Assembly: GCA_900112325.1 (NCBI GenBank)
Contig: FOLJ01000020.1
Location: 87,015-151,014 of the forward strand
DNA length: 64,000 nucleotides
From: Micromonospora sediminimaris
GTDB taxonomy: Bacteria; Actinomycetota; Actinomycetes; Mycobacteriales; Micromonosporaceae
Direction: 5' to 3'
In this document: positions 35,922 through 43,850 of the stretch, piece after piece
Layout of the letters: every line of letters begins with the position of its first letter
Numbering within the stretch: position 1 is the stretch's first letter
Notes under the pieces: model-generated
What the model saw: only the letters and a program-made list of their open reading frames with translations
Told to the model about the DNA's origin: nothing
The model's database searches: none
Program-made: the position numbers and the translations under genes

Positions 35922-38012
35922 GTGACGCCTGCCGAGACCCGCGCTGCCGCGCTGCCGAGATCCGCCGACGTCGCCGACTCTCCCTCCGAAGTCGTCACCG
36001 TCGGTGATCAGGCGAACGACCGCGCGCGGTCCGCGCCGGGGGGCACCACGTCCGCCGCCGAGCCGGCCGTGGCGGAGACCGCAGCGATCGACGGGGCGGC
36101 ACCCGCGACCGAGGCCCCCGCACCCGCGACGGAGGCACCGGTCACCGAGGCACCGGTTACGGAGGCACCCGAGACCGGGGGTGGGACGGACCGGCAGTTG
36201 ACGGAGACCGCACCGGCCGACGGTACGCGGGGCGTCGATGCCGCCGACGCCGCCCCGGAACGCCGACGCCGGTTCCGGTGGACGCCCCGGCGACGGGACC
36301 TCGCGGTCCTCGGCGGGTTCCTGCTGACCGCGCTCTGGGTGACCAGCCAGATCTGGATGGACCCGGCCGGTCGGGTGGCATCGCTCTACAGCAGCGACCC
36401 GGCGCAGGTGCAGTTCTTCCTCGCCCACTCGGTGCGGGTGGTGCTGCACGGGGAGTTCCCCTTCTTCACCGAGCAGTTCAACTACCCCGACGGGGTCAAC
36501 CTGATGGCCAACACGGCCATCCTCGCCCTGGGTATCCCGATGGTGCCGGTGACCCTGCTGTTCGGGCCGGCGGTGACGTTCGTACTGCTGGTGACGCTCG
36601 GTCTCGCCGGGACCGCCTCGGCCTGGTACTTCGTGCTGTCCCGGCACGTGGTGCGCAACCCGCTCGCCGCGGTGGTGGGCGGCTGGTTCTGTGGCTTCTC
36701 ACCGGCGATGTTGTCGCACGCCAGCTGGCACCCGAACATCATCAGCCAGTTCCTGCTGCCGTTCATCGTGTGGCGGGTCATGGTGATCACTCGCTCGACC
36801 CGGCCGTACCGGGACGGCGCGCTGCTGGCCCTGCTGGTCACCGCGCAGGCGTTCATCAACGAGGAGATCCTGCTCTTCACCGCGATGGGCTGTGGGATCT
36901 TCCTGATCGCGGTGGTCGTCCAACGGCCCGGGATCTGGTCGGCGGCCTGGCGGCCGTTGGTCAAGGCGCTGGCCACCTGCACGTTGATCGCCGGCTCGCT
37001 GTTGGCGTACCCGCTGTACATCCAGTTCGCCGGCCCGATGGCCTATCACGGGCTCAGCGACGCCGTCCGTGACTACGGCAACGACATCGCCGCGTACTTC
37101 GCCCCCGGGTCACCCACCATCGGCGGCAACCAGCGGGCGAACGTCAACCTCGCCCCGAACTACTCGGAGGAGAACGCCTTCTTCGGGTGGAGCCTGGCGC
37201 TGATCGCGGTCGGCATCGTGCTCTGGCTCCGGCGGGAGGTGCTGGTCCGGGCGCTCGCCGCGACCGCCGCCTTCTACACCATCCTCTCCCTCGGTGAGCG
37301 GATCAGCTGGTGGGACCGGGAACTGGTCGTCGGGCCGTGGAACTGGCTGGTCCGGTTGCCGCTGCTCGACGCGGTGGTGCCGACCCGGTTCGGCATGATC
37401 ACCAGCGTGGTGGTGGCGATCCTGCTGGCCCTGGCCATCGAGCGGACCAGCACCCTGTCCCTGGACCGAAGGACCGTGCGTACGCTCACCGCCGCCGGTC
37501 TGGTGCTCGCGTTGCTGCCGATCACCCCCATGCCGTTGCCGATGACCTCCCGCCCGCCGGTGCCGGACTTCATCACCTCCGACCGGTGGCGCGCCTACGT
37601 CGGGCCGGAGCAGACCCTGGTGCCGATCCCGGTGCCGAGCATGGGTAACACCCACGGCATGCGCTGGGCCGCCGCCACCAACCTCGACTTCAAGATCCCC
37701 GGGGGCTACTTCCTCGCCCCACGCAACGGCAACACCGGCGACCCGGGGCGCTTCGGAGGCCGGCCAAGCGGCATCGGAAAGTTGCTGGAGGAGGTCGCCA
37801 CCACCGGCCGGACGCCGCAACTGGACGACCGTCAGCGGCGTCGGTCCCTGGACGAGTTGCGGTACTGGCGGGCGGCGATCCTCGTGCTGCCGGTCCGGCA
37901 GCCGCATTCGGAGCCGCTGCGGCAGACCGTCGAGCAACTGGTCGGACCGGCCCGGCTCGAACTGGACGTCTGGGTGTGGGACGTACGGTCACTCACCGAC
38001 CCCCGGGTCTGA
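35922..38012 (+). CDS. Multi-pass membrane protein, GT-C-like (paralogue A)
   Basis: 696 residues. The first about 120 are soluble and acidic/Pro-rich with repeats of the type TEAPAPATEAPVTEAP, then a hydrophobic core of about ten helices. Conserved landmarks shared with the genes at 38012 and 45870: DGVNLMANTAILALGIPM, a central EENAFFGW loop, a W-R-A-Y-V-GPEQTLVPIP segment and a C-terminal RYWRAAILVLPV ... WVWDVR end. This topology resembles GT-C glycosyltransferases of the cell envelope, but no catalytic DxD-like site is certain. GTG start. Overlaps paralogue B by 1 nt. Confidence 0.7.
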   Translation: MTPAETRAAALPRSADVADSPSEVVTVGDQANDRARSAPGGTTSAAEPAVAETAAIDGAAPATEAPAPATEAPVTEAPVTEAPETGGGTDRQLTETAPADGTRGVDAADAAPERRRRFRWTPRRRDLAVLGGFLLTALWVTSQIWMDPAGRVASLYSSDPAQVQFFLAHSVRVVLHGEFPFFTEQFNYPDGVNLMANTAILALGIPMVPVTLLFGPAVTFVLLVTLGLAGTASAWYFVLSRHVVRNPLAAVVGGWFCGFSPAMLSHASWHPNIISQFLLPFIVWRVMVITRSTRPYRDGALLALLVTAQAFINEEILLFTAMGCGIFLIAVVVQRPGIWSAAWRPLVKALATCTLIAGSLLAYPLYIQFAGPMAYHGLSDAVRDYGNDIAAYFAPGSPTIGGNQRANVNLAPNYSEENAFFGWSLALIAVGIVLWLRREVLVRALAATAAFYTILSLGERISWWDRELVVGPWNWLVRLPLLDAVVPTRFGMITSVVVAILLALAIERTSTLSLDRRTVRTLTAAGLVLALLPITPMPLPMTSRPPVPDFITSDRWRAYVGPEQTLVPIPVPSMGNTHGMRWAAATNLDFKIPGGYFLAPRNGNTGDPGRFGGRPSGIGKLLEEVATTGRTPQLDDRQRRRSLDELRYWRAAILVLPVRQPHSEPLRQTVEQLVGPARLELDVWVWDVRSLTDPRV

Positions 38013-39838
38013 TGTCGCTCGGTACCGTCGAGCGGGACGTGCAGGCCCGCGCCACCGGTCGCCGTTGGCGGCTCCGCCCGCGTACGCCTGACCTGGCGGT
38101 GGTGGCGGGCTACCTGGCGCTGGCCACCTGGCTGACCAGCCGGCAGTGGGGCCGACCGGACCGGCTGTTCCATCAGGCCGGCGACCAGATCCTCTTCGAG
38201 TGGATGCTGGCCCACGCCGCTCGTGCGGTGGCTGGCCTGGACAATCCGCTGTGGAGCGACGCGTTGAACGCGCCCGGCGGGATGAATCTGATGGCCAACA
38301 CCTCGGTGCTCGGCCTGGGTGTCCCGTTGGCGCCGGTCACCCTGCTGTTCGGCTCGCAGGTGGCGTTCGCGGTGGCGGTGGTCGGATGCCTGGCCGGTAC
38401 GGCCACCGCCTGGTACGTGCTGCTGCGTCGCCGTCTGGTCGAGTCCCGGCTGGCCGCCGCGCTCGGCGGGCTGGTCTGCGGATTCGCCCCCGGCATGGTC
38501 GCGCAGGCCGGATCGCACCTGCACATGGCCGCCCAGTTCCTGGTGCCGGTGATCCTGGCACTGGTGTTCGCGCCCGAGCCGGCCGACGCGACAGCGGCAC
38601 CGGCGGGCGCCGGGCCGCGGGTGTGGCGGCCCGGTGTGCTGCTCGGTCTGGTCGTGACCTACCAGGCGTTCCTCGGCGAGGAGGTGCTGCTCCTGGTGGC
38701 GCTCGCCGCCGGTGTCCTGGTCATCGGTTACGCGCTGACCGACCGGGCCGCCGCACGCCGGCTCGCCCCGGTCACGGCCGGCCGGATCGCGGTCGGTGCG
38801 GTGGTCGCGGCCGCCCTGCTCGCCTATCCGCTGTGGTTCCAGTTCTTCGGCCCCGGCCACTACCGGGGGATGCCGTTCCACGCGTACGGCTTCCAACTGG
38901 ACGCCGCCTCGTTCACCGCCACGGCCCGGCAGACCGTCTTCGGCGACCACCGTCTACCCGCTCTGCTGGCCCCCAACGCGACCGAGGAGAACTCCTTTTT
39001 CGGGCCGGGTCTGCTGGTGCTGGCCCTGGTCGTGACGGTGTGGTTGTGGCGTCGACCGCTGGTCCGGGCCCTCGCCGCCTGCGGGGTGGTGTTCGCCCTG
39101 CTCTCCCTCGGCCCCCGGGTACGCCTCGACGGATCGTCGACGGAGTTGCCCGGCCCGTACCTGCTGATCGCCGAGCTGCCCCTGCTCGACCATGTGGTGC
39201 CGGCCCGGTTCGCGTTGGTCTGCGTGCCGGTGCTGGGCATCCTGCTGGCCCTCTCGGTGGACCGGGTACAGCGGCAGCCGGCCACCGCTGGTGCGGGACC
39301 GGACGCGGTGCCGGTGCGGCTGCTCTGGGCCGGTGCGGTGGCCGCCGCGCTGCTGCCGTTGACGCCGACCCCGATCCGCGCCGTGCCGAACTGGCCGGTC
39401 CCGGCGTTCGTGGCGGAGGGGACCTGGCGGGCGTACGTGCCGGCAGGGCGGACGGTGGTGCCGGTGCCGCCGGTGACCAACGCGGGTCAGAGCCCGGCGA
39501 TGCTCTGGTCCGCCCGGACCGGGTTGGCCTTCACCGCCCCGGGTGGCTTCTTCATCGGTCCGCGTTCCCCCGACGACCCGGCCGCCCGCTGGGGCGCTCC
39601 GGACCGGCCCACCTCCCTGCTGTTGCGCCGGGTGGCCGACACCGGCGAGGTGCCGCCGATCAGCGAGACCGACCGCCGGCAGGCGGTGGCCGACCTGCGG
39701 CACTGGCGGGCGGCCGTGGTGGTGCAGGGTGGACTGCACCACGGCGACCCGGTGCGCCGGACGGTCGAGGCGCTGCTCGGTCCGGCCCGGGAGATCGGCG
39801 GGGCACTCGTCTGGGACGTCCGGCCGCTGGTGGGTTGA
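38012..39838 (+). CDS. Multi-pass membrane protein, GT-C-like (paralogue B)
   Basis: 608 residues. MSLGTVERDVQARATGRRWR starts a short cytosolic segment, then about ten helices. Shared family landmarks: PGGMNLMANTSVLGLGVPLA, EENSFFGPGLLVLALVV, WRAYVPAGRTVVPVPPV, APGGFFIGP and WRAAVVVQGG, ending VWDVRPLVG. The ATG at 38012 shares a base with the TGA of paralogue A, so the two are co-translated. It lacks the N-terminal repeat extension of A. Function unknown; envelope polysaccharide or glycolipid assembly is a reasonable guess. Confidence 0.7.
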   Translation: MSLGTVERDVQARATGRRWRLRPRTPDLAVVAGYLALATWLTSRQWGRPDRLFHQAGDQILFEWMLAHAARAVAGLDNPLWSDALNAPGGMNLMANTSVLGLGVPLAPVTLLFGSQVAFAVAVVGCLAGTATAWYVLLRRRLVESRLAAALGGLVCGFAPGMVAQAGSHLHMAAQFLVPVILALVFAPEPADATAAPAGAGPRVWRPGVLLGLVVTYQAFLGEEVLLLVALAAGVLVIGYALTDRAAARRLAPVTAGRIAVGAVVAAALLAYPLWFQFFGPGHYRGMPFHAYGFQLDAASFTATARQTVFGDHRLPALLAPNATEENSFFGPGLLVLALVVTVWLWRRPLVRALAACGVVFALLSLGPRVRLDGSSTELPGPYLLIAELPLLDHVVPARFALVCVPVLGILLALSVDRVQRQPATAGAGPDAVPVRLLWAGAVAAALLPLTPTPIRAVPNWPVPAFVAEGTWRAYVPAGRTVVPVPPVTNAGQSPAMLWSARTGLAFTAPGGFFIGPRSPDDPAARWGAPDRPTSLLLRRVADTGEVPPISETDRRQAVADLRHWRAAVVVQGGLHHGDPVRRTVEALLGPAREIGGALVWDVRPLVG

Positions 39839-39882
39839 CGCGTCCGACGGGGGCTGCGGCGGCAGGTGGCACACTCGTCGGG

Positions 39883-40548
39883 GTGAGTGACGTGGCCGCA
39901 TCGCCGGCGGAGGGCGAGCTGGAGAGTGTCAGTCTGGTGGAGCTCGCCGTCTCCCGGCTGACCCGGGAGATCCTCAGCGGCCGCAGTGATCCCGGTGAAC
40001 GGTTGGTGGAGGAGCAACTGACCCGGCGGCTCGGAATCAGCCGGGCGCCGCTGCGTGAGGCGCTGCGGCTGCTGGCGCAGCGGGGGCTGGTCGAGCACGT
40101 CCCGCGCCGGGGAGTCCGGGTCGCCACCCTGTCGGATCGCGACGTGCGAGAGCTGTACGAACTGCGCGACGTGCTGGAACGATTCGCGGTCCGGTCGGCG
40201 ATCCCGGTGTCGCGGGAGAGCGATCTGGCCGGGCTGCGGGCGGCGCTGGACCAGATGAGCGAGGCGACCCGGAACGGTGACCGGCTGGCGGTCGCCGAGT
40301 CGCACCGGGCGTTCCACGTCGCGCTTGTGGCGCTGGCCGGCAACCGGCAGCTCTCCTCGGTGTACGACTCGATCCTGGTGAAGTTGCAGCTCTACATGGC
40401 GATCAACCTGCGCCGCGAGGCGGAGGTGGCGCAGCCGCACGACGGCGTCCACCGGCACGAGCGGCTCTTCGAGGCGGTCGCGGCTGGTGACCCCGAGCTG
40501 GTGCTCGCCGTGCTGTCCGAGCACGGGGCGCGGTCGTATCTCGGGTAG
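39883..40548 (+). CDS. GntR-family regulator, FCD (FadR-type)
   Basis: 221 residues. A winged helix (LTREILSGRSDPGERLVEEQ, LTRRLGISRAPLREALRLLA) and an all-helical FCD effector domain with likely metal-binding residues in AESHRAFHVALVAL and GVHRHERLFEAVAAGD. GTG start 7 nt after a CACACT box, so possibly leaderless. It precedes the allophanate hydrolase gene by 75 bp in the same direction and probably controls that operon through the TGTCGACA site at 40605-40616. Small acids or amides are typical effectors. Confidence 0.87.
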   Translation: MSDVAASPAEGELESVSLVELAVSRLTREILSGRSDPGERLVEEQLTRRLGISRAPLREALRLLAQRGLVEHVPRRGVRVATLSDRDVRELYELRDVLERFAVRSAIPVSRESDLAGLRAALDQMSEATRNGDRLAVAESHRAFHVALVALAGNRQLSSVYDSILVKLQLYMAINLRREAEVAQPHDGVHRHERLFEAVAAGDPELVLAVLSEHGARSYLG

Positions 40549-40604
40549 CTTCACCGGGCGGCCGTCATGTCGTCGTTACGTTTCGCGTGGTTTGCCGAAA
40601 CACA

Positions 40605-40616
40605 ACTGTCGACAAT
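40605..40616 (+). promoter_or_regulatory. GntR-type operator candidate
   Basis: ACTGTCGACAAT contains a perfect 8-bp palindrome TGTCGACA and is 5/6 symmetrical over 12 bp, 7 nt before the ATG of the allophanate hydrolase gene. The spacing and G/T-A/C-rich halves fit FCD-type GntR sites. Binding by the adjacent regulator is inferred. Confidence 0.45.
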
Positions 40617-40623
40617 CGACTGT

Positions 40624-42429
40624 ATGCCAGAGCGGATCGGATCGATCTCGGAGCTGCGGTCGGCGTACCGCCACGGCGACCTGACTCCCACTGAACTGGC
40701 GGAACGGGTCCTGGACGGGCTGCCCGGAGCGGACGGTGGACCGGTCTGGATCAGCACCGTGCCGGCCCGGGTGCTTCTCGCCCGCGCCGAGCGGCTGACC
40801 GCCACCGCCGACCCCGCGACCCTGCCGCTGTACGGGATTCCGTTCGCGGTCAAGGACAACATCGACGTCGCCGGCATGATCACCACGGCTGGCTGCCCCG
40901 ACTTCGGGTACTCCGCCGGCGAGGACGCGCCCGTGGTGCGTCGGCTGCTCGACGCCGGTGCCCTGTTGGTCGGGAAGACCAACCTCGACCAGTTCGCCAC
41001 CGGCCTGACCGGGGCACGGTCCCCGTACGGCAGCTGCGAGAGCGTCTTCGGCGGTGGGCTGATCTCCGGCGGCTCCAGCTCCGGGTCGGCCGTCGCGGTC
41101 GCCGCCGGCCAGGTCAGCTTCGCCCTGGGTACGGACACCGCCGGCTCCGGCCGGGTGCCGGCGGCGCTGAACGGGATCGTCGGCCTCAAGCCCACCCGGG
41201 GCCTGCTCAGCACCGCCGGGGTGGTGCCGGCCTGCCGTTCGCTCGACTGCGTCTCGGTCTTCACCACCGACGTCGCGGACGCGGTGGACGTGCTGCACAC
41301 CGCGCGCGGCGTCTCGGCGGCTGACCCGTGGGGGCGTCCGCTACCGGCGGAGCGGGTCATGGCCCGCATGCCGGGCACGCTACGCCTCGGCGTACCCCGC
41401 GCAGAAGACCTGGAGTTCTTCGGGGACGCGGGACAGGCGGTCCGGTTCGCTGCGGGCGTGCAGGCGCTACGGGGTCTGGTGGGCCAGGTCGGGTCGGTGC
41501 CGTTGCAGAGCTTCTTCGAGGCGGGAGAGCTGCTCTACCAGGGACCGTGGGTGGCCGAACGGCTCGCCGGGCTGGACGGCTTCCTGCGGGAACATCCCGA
41601 GGCCGTGCTGGCGGTCACCCGCAGCGTGCTGGAGACCGGCCGGCGCTACGACGCGATCGACGTCTTCCGGGGCCAGCACCGGTTGCGCGAGTTGCGGACC
41701 CGGGTCGACCAGCTGTGGAACGAGGTCGACGTGCTGGTGGTGCCCACCGTGGGCACGACCTTCACCCTCGACGAGATCGCCGAGGACCCGATCGGCCGCA
41801 ACACGATGCTCGGTCGCTACACCCAGTTCGCCAACCTGCTCGACCTGGCGGCGGGGACCGTGCCCAACGGGTTCACCGCGGCGGGCCGGCCGGCGAGCCT
41901 GACCCTGCTCGGCCCAGCGTTCAGCGACACCACCCTGGCACAGCTTGCCGCCGCCTTCACCGCCGCCACCCGCGCCGCGCCCGAAGCTGTCGCCACCGTC
42001 TCGACGCCCGGGCCGACGCAGGTGCTGATCGCCGTAGTCGGCCGGCACCTGGCCGGCGAGTCCCGCAACGCGGAGCTGACCGAGCGGGGCGCCACCCTCG
42101 CCGGTGCCGCGCGCACCGCGCCGCGCTACCGGCTCTACCGCCTGGAGACGGCCGACGGTGACGGGCTGCCCGGCCTGGTCCGGGTCGCCGACACCGACCC
42201 GGAGGGACACCCGATCGAGGTCGAGCTGTGGCGACTGCCGGTGACCGCCGTAGGCGACCTGCTGGCCGGGGTGCCGGCGCCGCTGTCGCTGGGCTGGGTT
42301 CGGCTGCACGACGGGCGGGACGTGCTCGGCTTCCTCTGCGAGGCGTACGCCGTCGATGCGCGGGCCGAGGACATCAGCGCCGCAGGTGGGTGGCGGGCCT
42401 ACCGCCGGGCGGCAGCGCACCGGAGTTGA
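40624..42429 (+). CDS. atzF: Allophanate hydrolase (AtzF-like)
   Basis: 601 residues. Amidase-signature domain with catalytic Lys77 (PFAVKDNID), cis-Ser151 in SGGSSSGSA and nucleophile Ser175 in GTDTAGSGRVPA; these keep a constant 14-residue offset from the AtzF residues I recall (Lys91, Ser165, Ser189). After about residue 440 comes the allophanate hydrolase C-terminal domain (LYRLETADGDGLPGLVRVAD, IEVELWRLP, VLGFLCEAYAV). It splits allophanate to CO2 and ammonia. First enzyme gene after the GntR regulator; an alternative upstream start at 40567 is less likely. No urea carboxylase is nearby, so biuret-type rather than urea substrates feed it (inference). Confidence 0.9.
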   Translation: MPERIGSISELRSAYRHGDLTPTELAERVLDGLPGADGGPVWISTVPARVLLARAERLTATADPATLPLYGIPFAVKDNIDVAGMITTAGCPDFGYSAGEDAPVVRRLLDAGALLVGKTNLDQFATGLTGARSPYGSCESVFGGGLISGGSSSGSAVAVAAGQVSFALGTDTAGSGRVPAALNGIVGLKPTRGLLSTAGVVPACRSLDCVSVFTTDVADAVDVLHTARGVSAADPWGRPLPAERVMARMPGTLRLGVPRAEDLEFFGDAGQAVRFAAGVQALRGLVGQVGSVPLQSFFEAGELLYQGPWVAERLAGLDGFLREHPEAVLAVTRSVLETGRRYDAIDVFRGQHRLRELRTRVDQLWNEVDVLVVPTVGTTFTLDEIAEDPIGRNTMLGRYTQFANLLDLAAGTVPNGFTAAGRPASLTLLGPAFSDTTLAQLAAAFTAATRAAPEAVATVSTPGPTQVLIAVVGRHLAGESRNAELTERGATLAGAARTAPRYRLYRLETADGDGLPGLVRVADTDPEGHPIEVELWRLPVTAVGDLLAGVPAPLSLGWVRLHDGRDVLGFLCEAYAVDARAEDISAAGGWRAYRRAAAHRS

Positions 42430-42447
42430 CCAACGGAGGAGGAGAGG

Positions 42448-43137
42448 ATGGGCAGGATCGGGCCGGTAACGGCGAACCCCTACCCGTGGCCGTACGACGG
42501 CACGGCCGACACCGCGCGTACCGCGCTGCTCTGCATCGACTGGCAGACCGACTTCTGCGGCCCGGGCGGCTACGTCGACGCGATGGGCTACGACATCGGC
42601 CTCACCCGGGCCGGCCTGCCGGCCACCGCCCGACTGCTGGACCACGTCCGGTCGCTCGGCATGCTCGTGGTGCACACCCGCGAGGGCCACGACCCCGACC
42701 TGTCCGACCTGCCGGCGAACAAGCGCTGGCGGTCCGCGCAGATCGGTGCCGAGATCGGCGCGGCGGGCCCGTGCGGGCGGATCCTGGTCAAGGGCGAACC
42801 CGGCTGGGAGATCGTGCCCGAGGTCGCCCCGGCGCCCGGCGAGGTGGTCGTCGACAAGCCCGGCAAGGGCGCCTTCTACGCCACGAATCTCGACCTGGTG
42901 CTGCGTACCCGGGGCATCACCCACCTGATCCTCACCGGCATCACCACCGACGTCTGCGTGCACACCACGATGCGCGAGGCGAACGACCGGGGCTACGAGT
43001 GCCTGATCCTCGCCGACTGCACCGGGGCCACCGACAAGGACAACCACGACGCCGCGCTGCACATGGTGACCATGCAGGGCGGCGTCTTCGGCTGCGTCGC
43101 CACCTCCGACGCCGTCATCGCCGCCACGACCAGGTGA
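42448..43137 (+). CDS. Isochorismatase-fold cysteine hydrolase, biuret-hydrolase-like (1)
   Basis: 229 residues. Active-site residues Asp31 (LLCIDWQTDF), Lys137 (VVVDKPGKGAFY), Cys170 (TDVCVHTTMREAN) and Gln210 (TMQGGVFG). Their spacing equals that I recall for Rhizobium BiuH (Asp36, Lys142, Cys175, Gln215; offset 5). The N-terminal PYPWPYDG is also BiuH-like. Such enzymes hydrolyse biuret to allophanate or related ureides. A strong RBS (GGAGGAGGAG) precedes the ATG at 42448. Next gene is a paralogue; both follow AtzF. Confidence 0.85.
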   Translation: MGRIGPVTANPYPWPYDGTADTARTALLCIDWQTDFCGPGGYVDAMGYDIGLTRAGLPATARLLDHVRSLGMLVVHTREGHDPDLSDLPANKRWRSAQIGAEIGAAGPCGRILVKGEPGWEIVPEVAPAPGEVVVDKPGKGAFYATNLDLVLRTRGITHLILTGITTDVCVHTTMREANDRGYECLILADCTGATDKDNHDAALHMVTMQGGVFGCVATSDAVIAATTR

Positions 43138-43145
43138 GGTGAGCC

Positions 43146-43838
43146 ATGGTGACAGTTGCCGCGGCGCGGCCCTTCCCGTACACCTTCGACCCTGCGACCA
43201 CCGCGCTGCTCGTCATCGACATGCAGCGCGACTTCCTGGAGCCCGGCGGCTTCGGTGAGAGCCTGGGCAACGACGTCGGCCAACTGCGGCGGACCATCGC
43301 ACCCCTGACGGCGCTGCTGGCCGGTGCCCGCGCCGCCGGGCTGACGGTCGTGCACACCCGGGAAGGGCACCTGCCCGACCTCTCCGACTGCCCACCGGCC
43401 AAGCTCAACCGCGGCCTGCCGAGCAAGCGCATCGGCGACCCCGGTCCCAAGGGCCGGATCCTCGTTCGGGGCGAGTACGGCCACGACATCGTCGATGAGT
43501 TGACGCCGTTGCCCGGCGAGCCGGTCGTCGACAAGCCGGGCAAGGGCGCCTTCCACGCCACCGACCTGGACGCCCTGCTCGCCGAGCGGAACATCCACAG
43601 TCTCCTGGTAACCGGGGTGACCACCGAGGTGTGCGTGCACACCACGGTCCGGGAGGCCAACGACCGCGGGTACGAGTGCCTCGTGCTCGCCGACTGCGTC
43701 GGGTCGTACTTCCCGGAGTTCCACCGGGTGGGGCTCGACATGATCGCCGCCCAGGGCGGCATCTTCGGGTGGGTCGCCGACTCGACGGACGTGCTCGCCG
43801 TGCTGCCCACCACCCCCGTGTTGCAACCCTCCTCCTGA
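43146..43838 (+). CDS. Isochorismatase-fold cysteine hydrolase, biuret/triuret-hydrolase-like (2)
   Basis: 230 residues. Asp25 (LLVIDMQRDF), Lys130 (VVDKPGKGAFHATD), Cys163 (TTEVCVHTTVREAND) and Gln203 (AAQGGIFGW) complete the catalytic set. It shares the overall plan of the preceding enzyme but differs in its N-terminus and substrate-facing segments, so the two probably have different substrates. Pairs of this fold are known where one splits triuret and the other biuret. It lies 8 bp after the first paralogue; the permease follows after 12 bp. Confidence 0.82.
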   Translation: MVTVAAARPFPYTFDPATTALLVIDMQRDFLEPGGFGESLGNDVGQLRRTIAPLTALLAGARAAGLTVVHTREGHLPDLSDCPPAKLNRGLPSKRIGDPGPKGRILVRGEYGHDIVDELTPLPGEPVVDKPGKGAFHATDLDALLAERNIHSLLVTGVTTEVCVHTTVREANDRGYECLVLADCVGSYFPEFHRVGLDMIAAQGGIFGWVADSTDVLAVLPTTPVLQPSS

Positions 43839-43850
43839 CCGGGAGCAGCC

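Noticed and set aside
38146..40548. An 800-codon frame running through paralogue B into the GntR gene
   Set aside because: Only the last 221 codons look like a protein (GntR); the rest is Arg/Gly-rich shadow of paralogue B in another frame.
42448..43838. Rut-type uracil degradation (RutB-like hydrolase)
   Set aside because: No RutA, RutC-F genes are near; AtzF and AtzH partners point to ureides instead.
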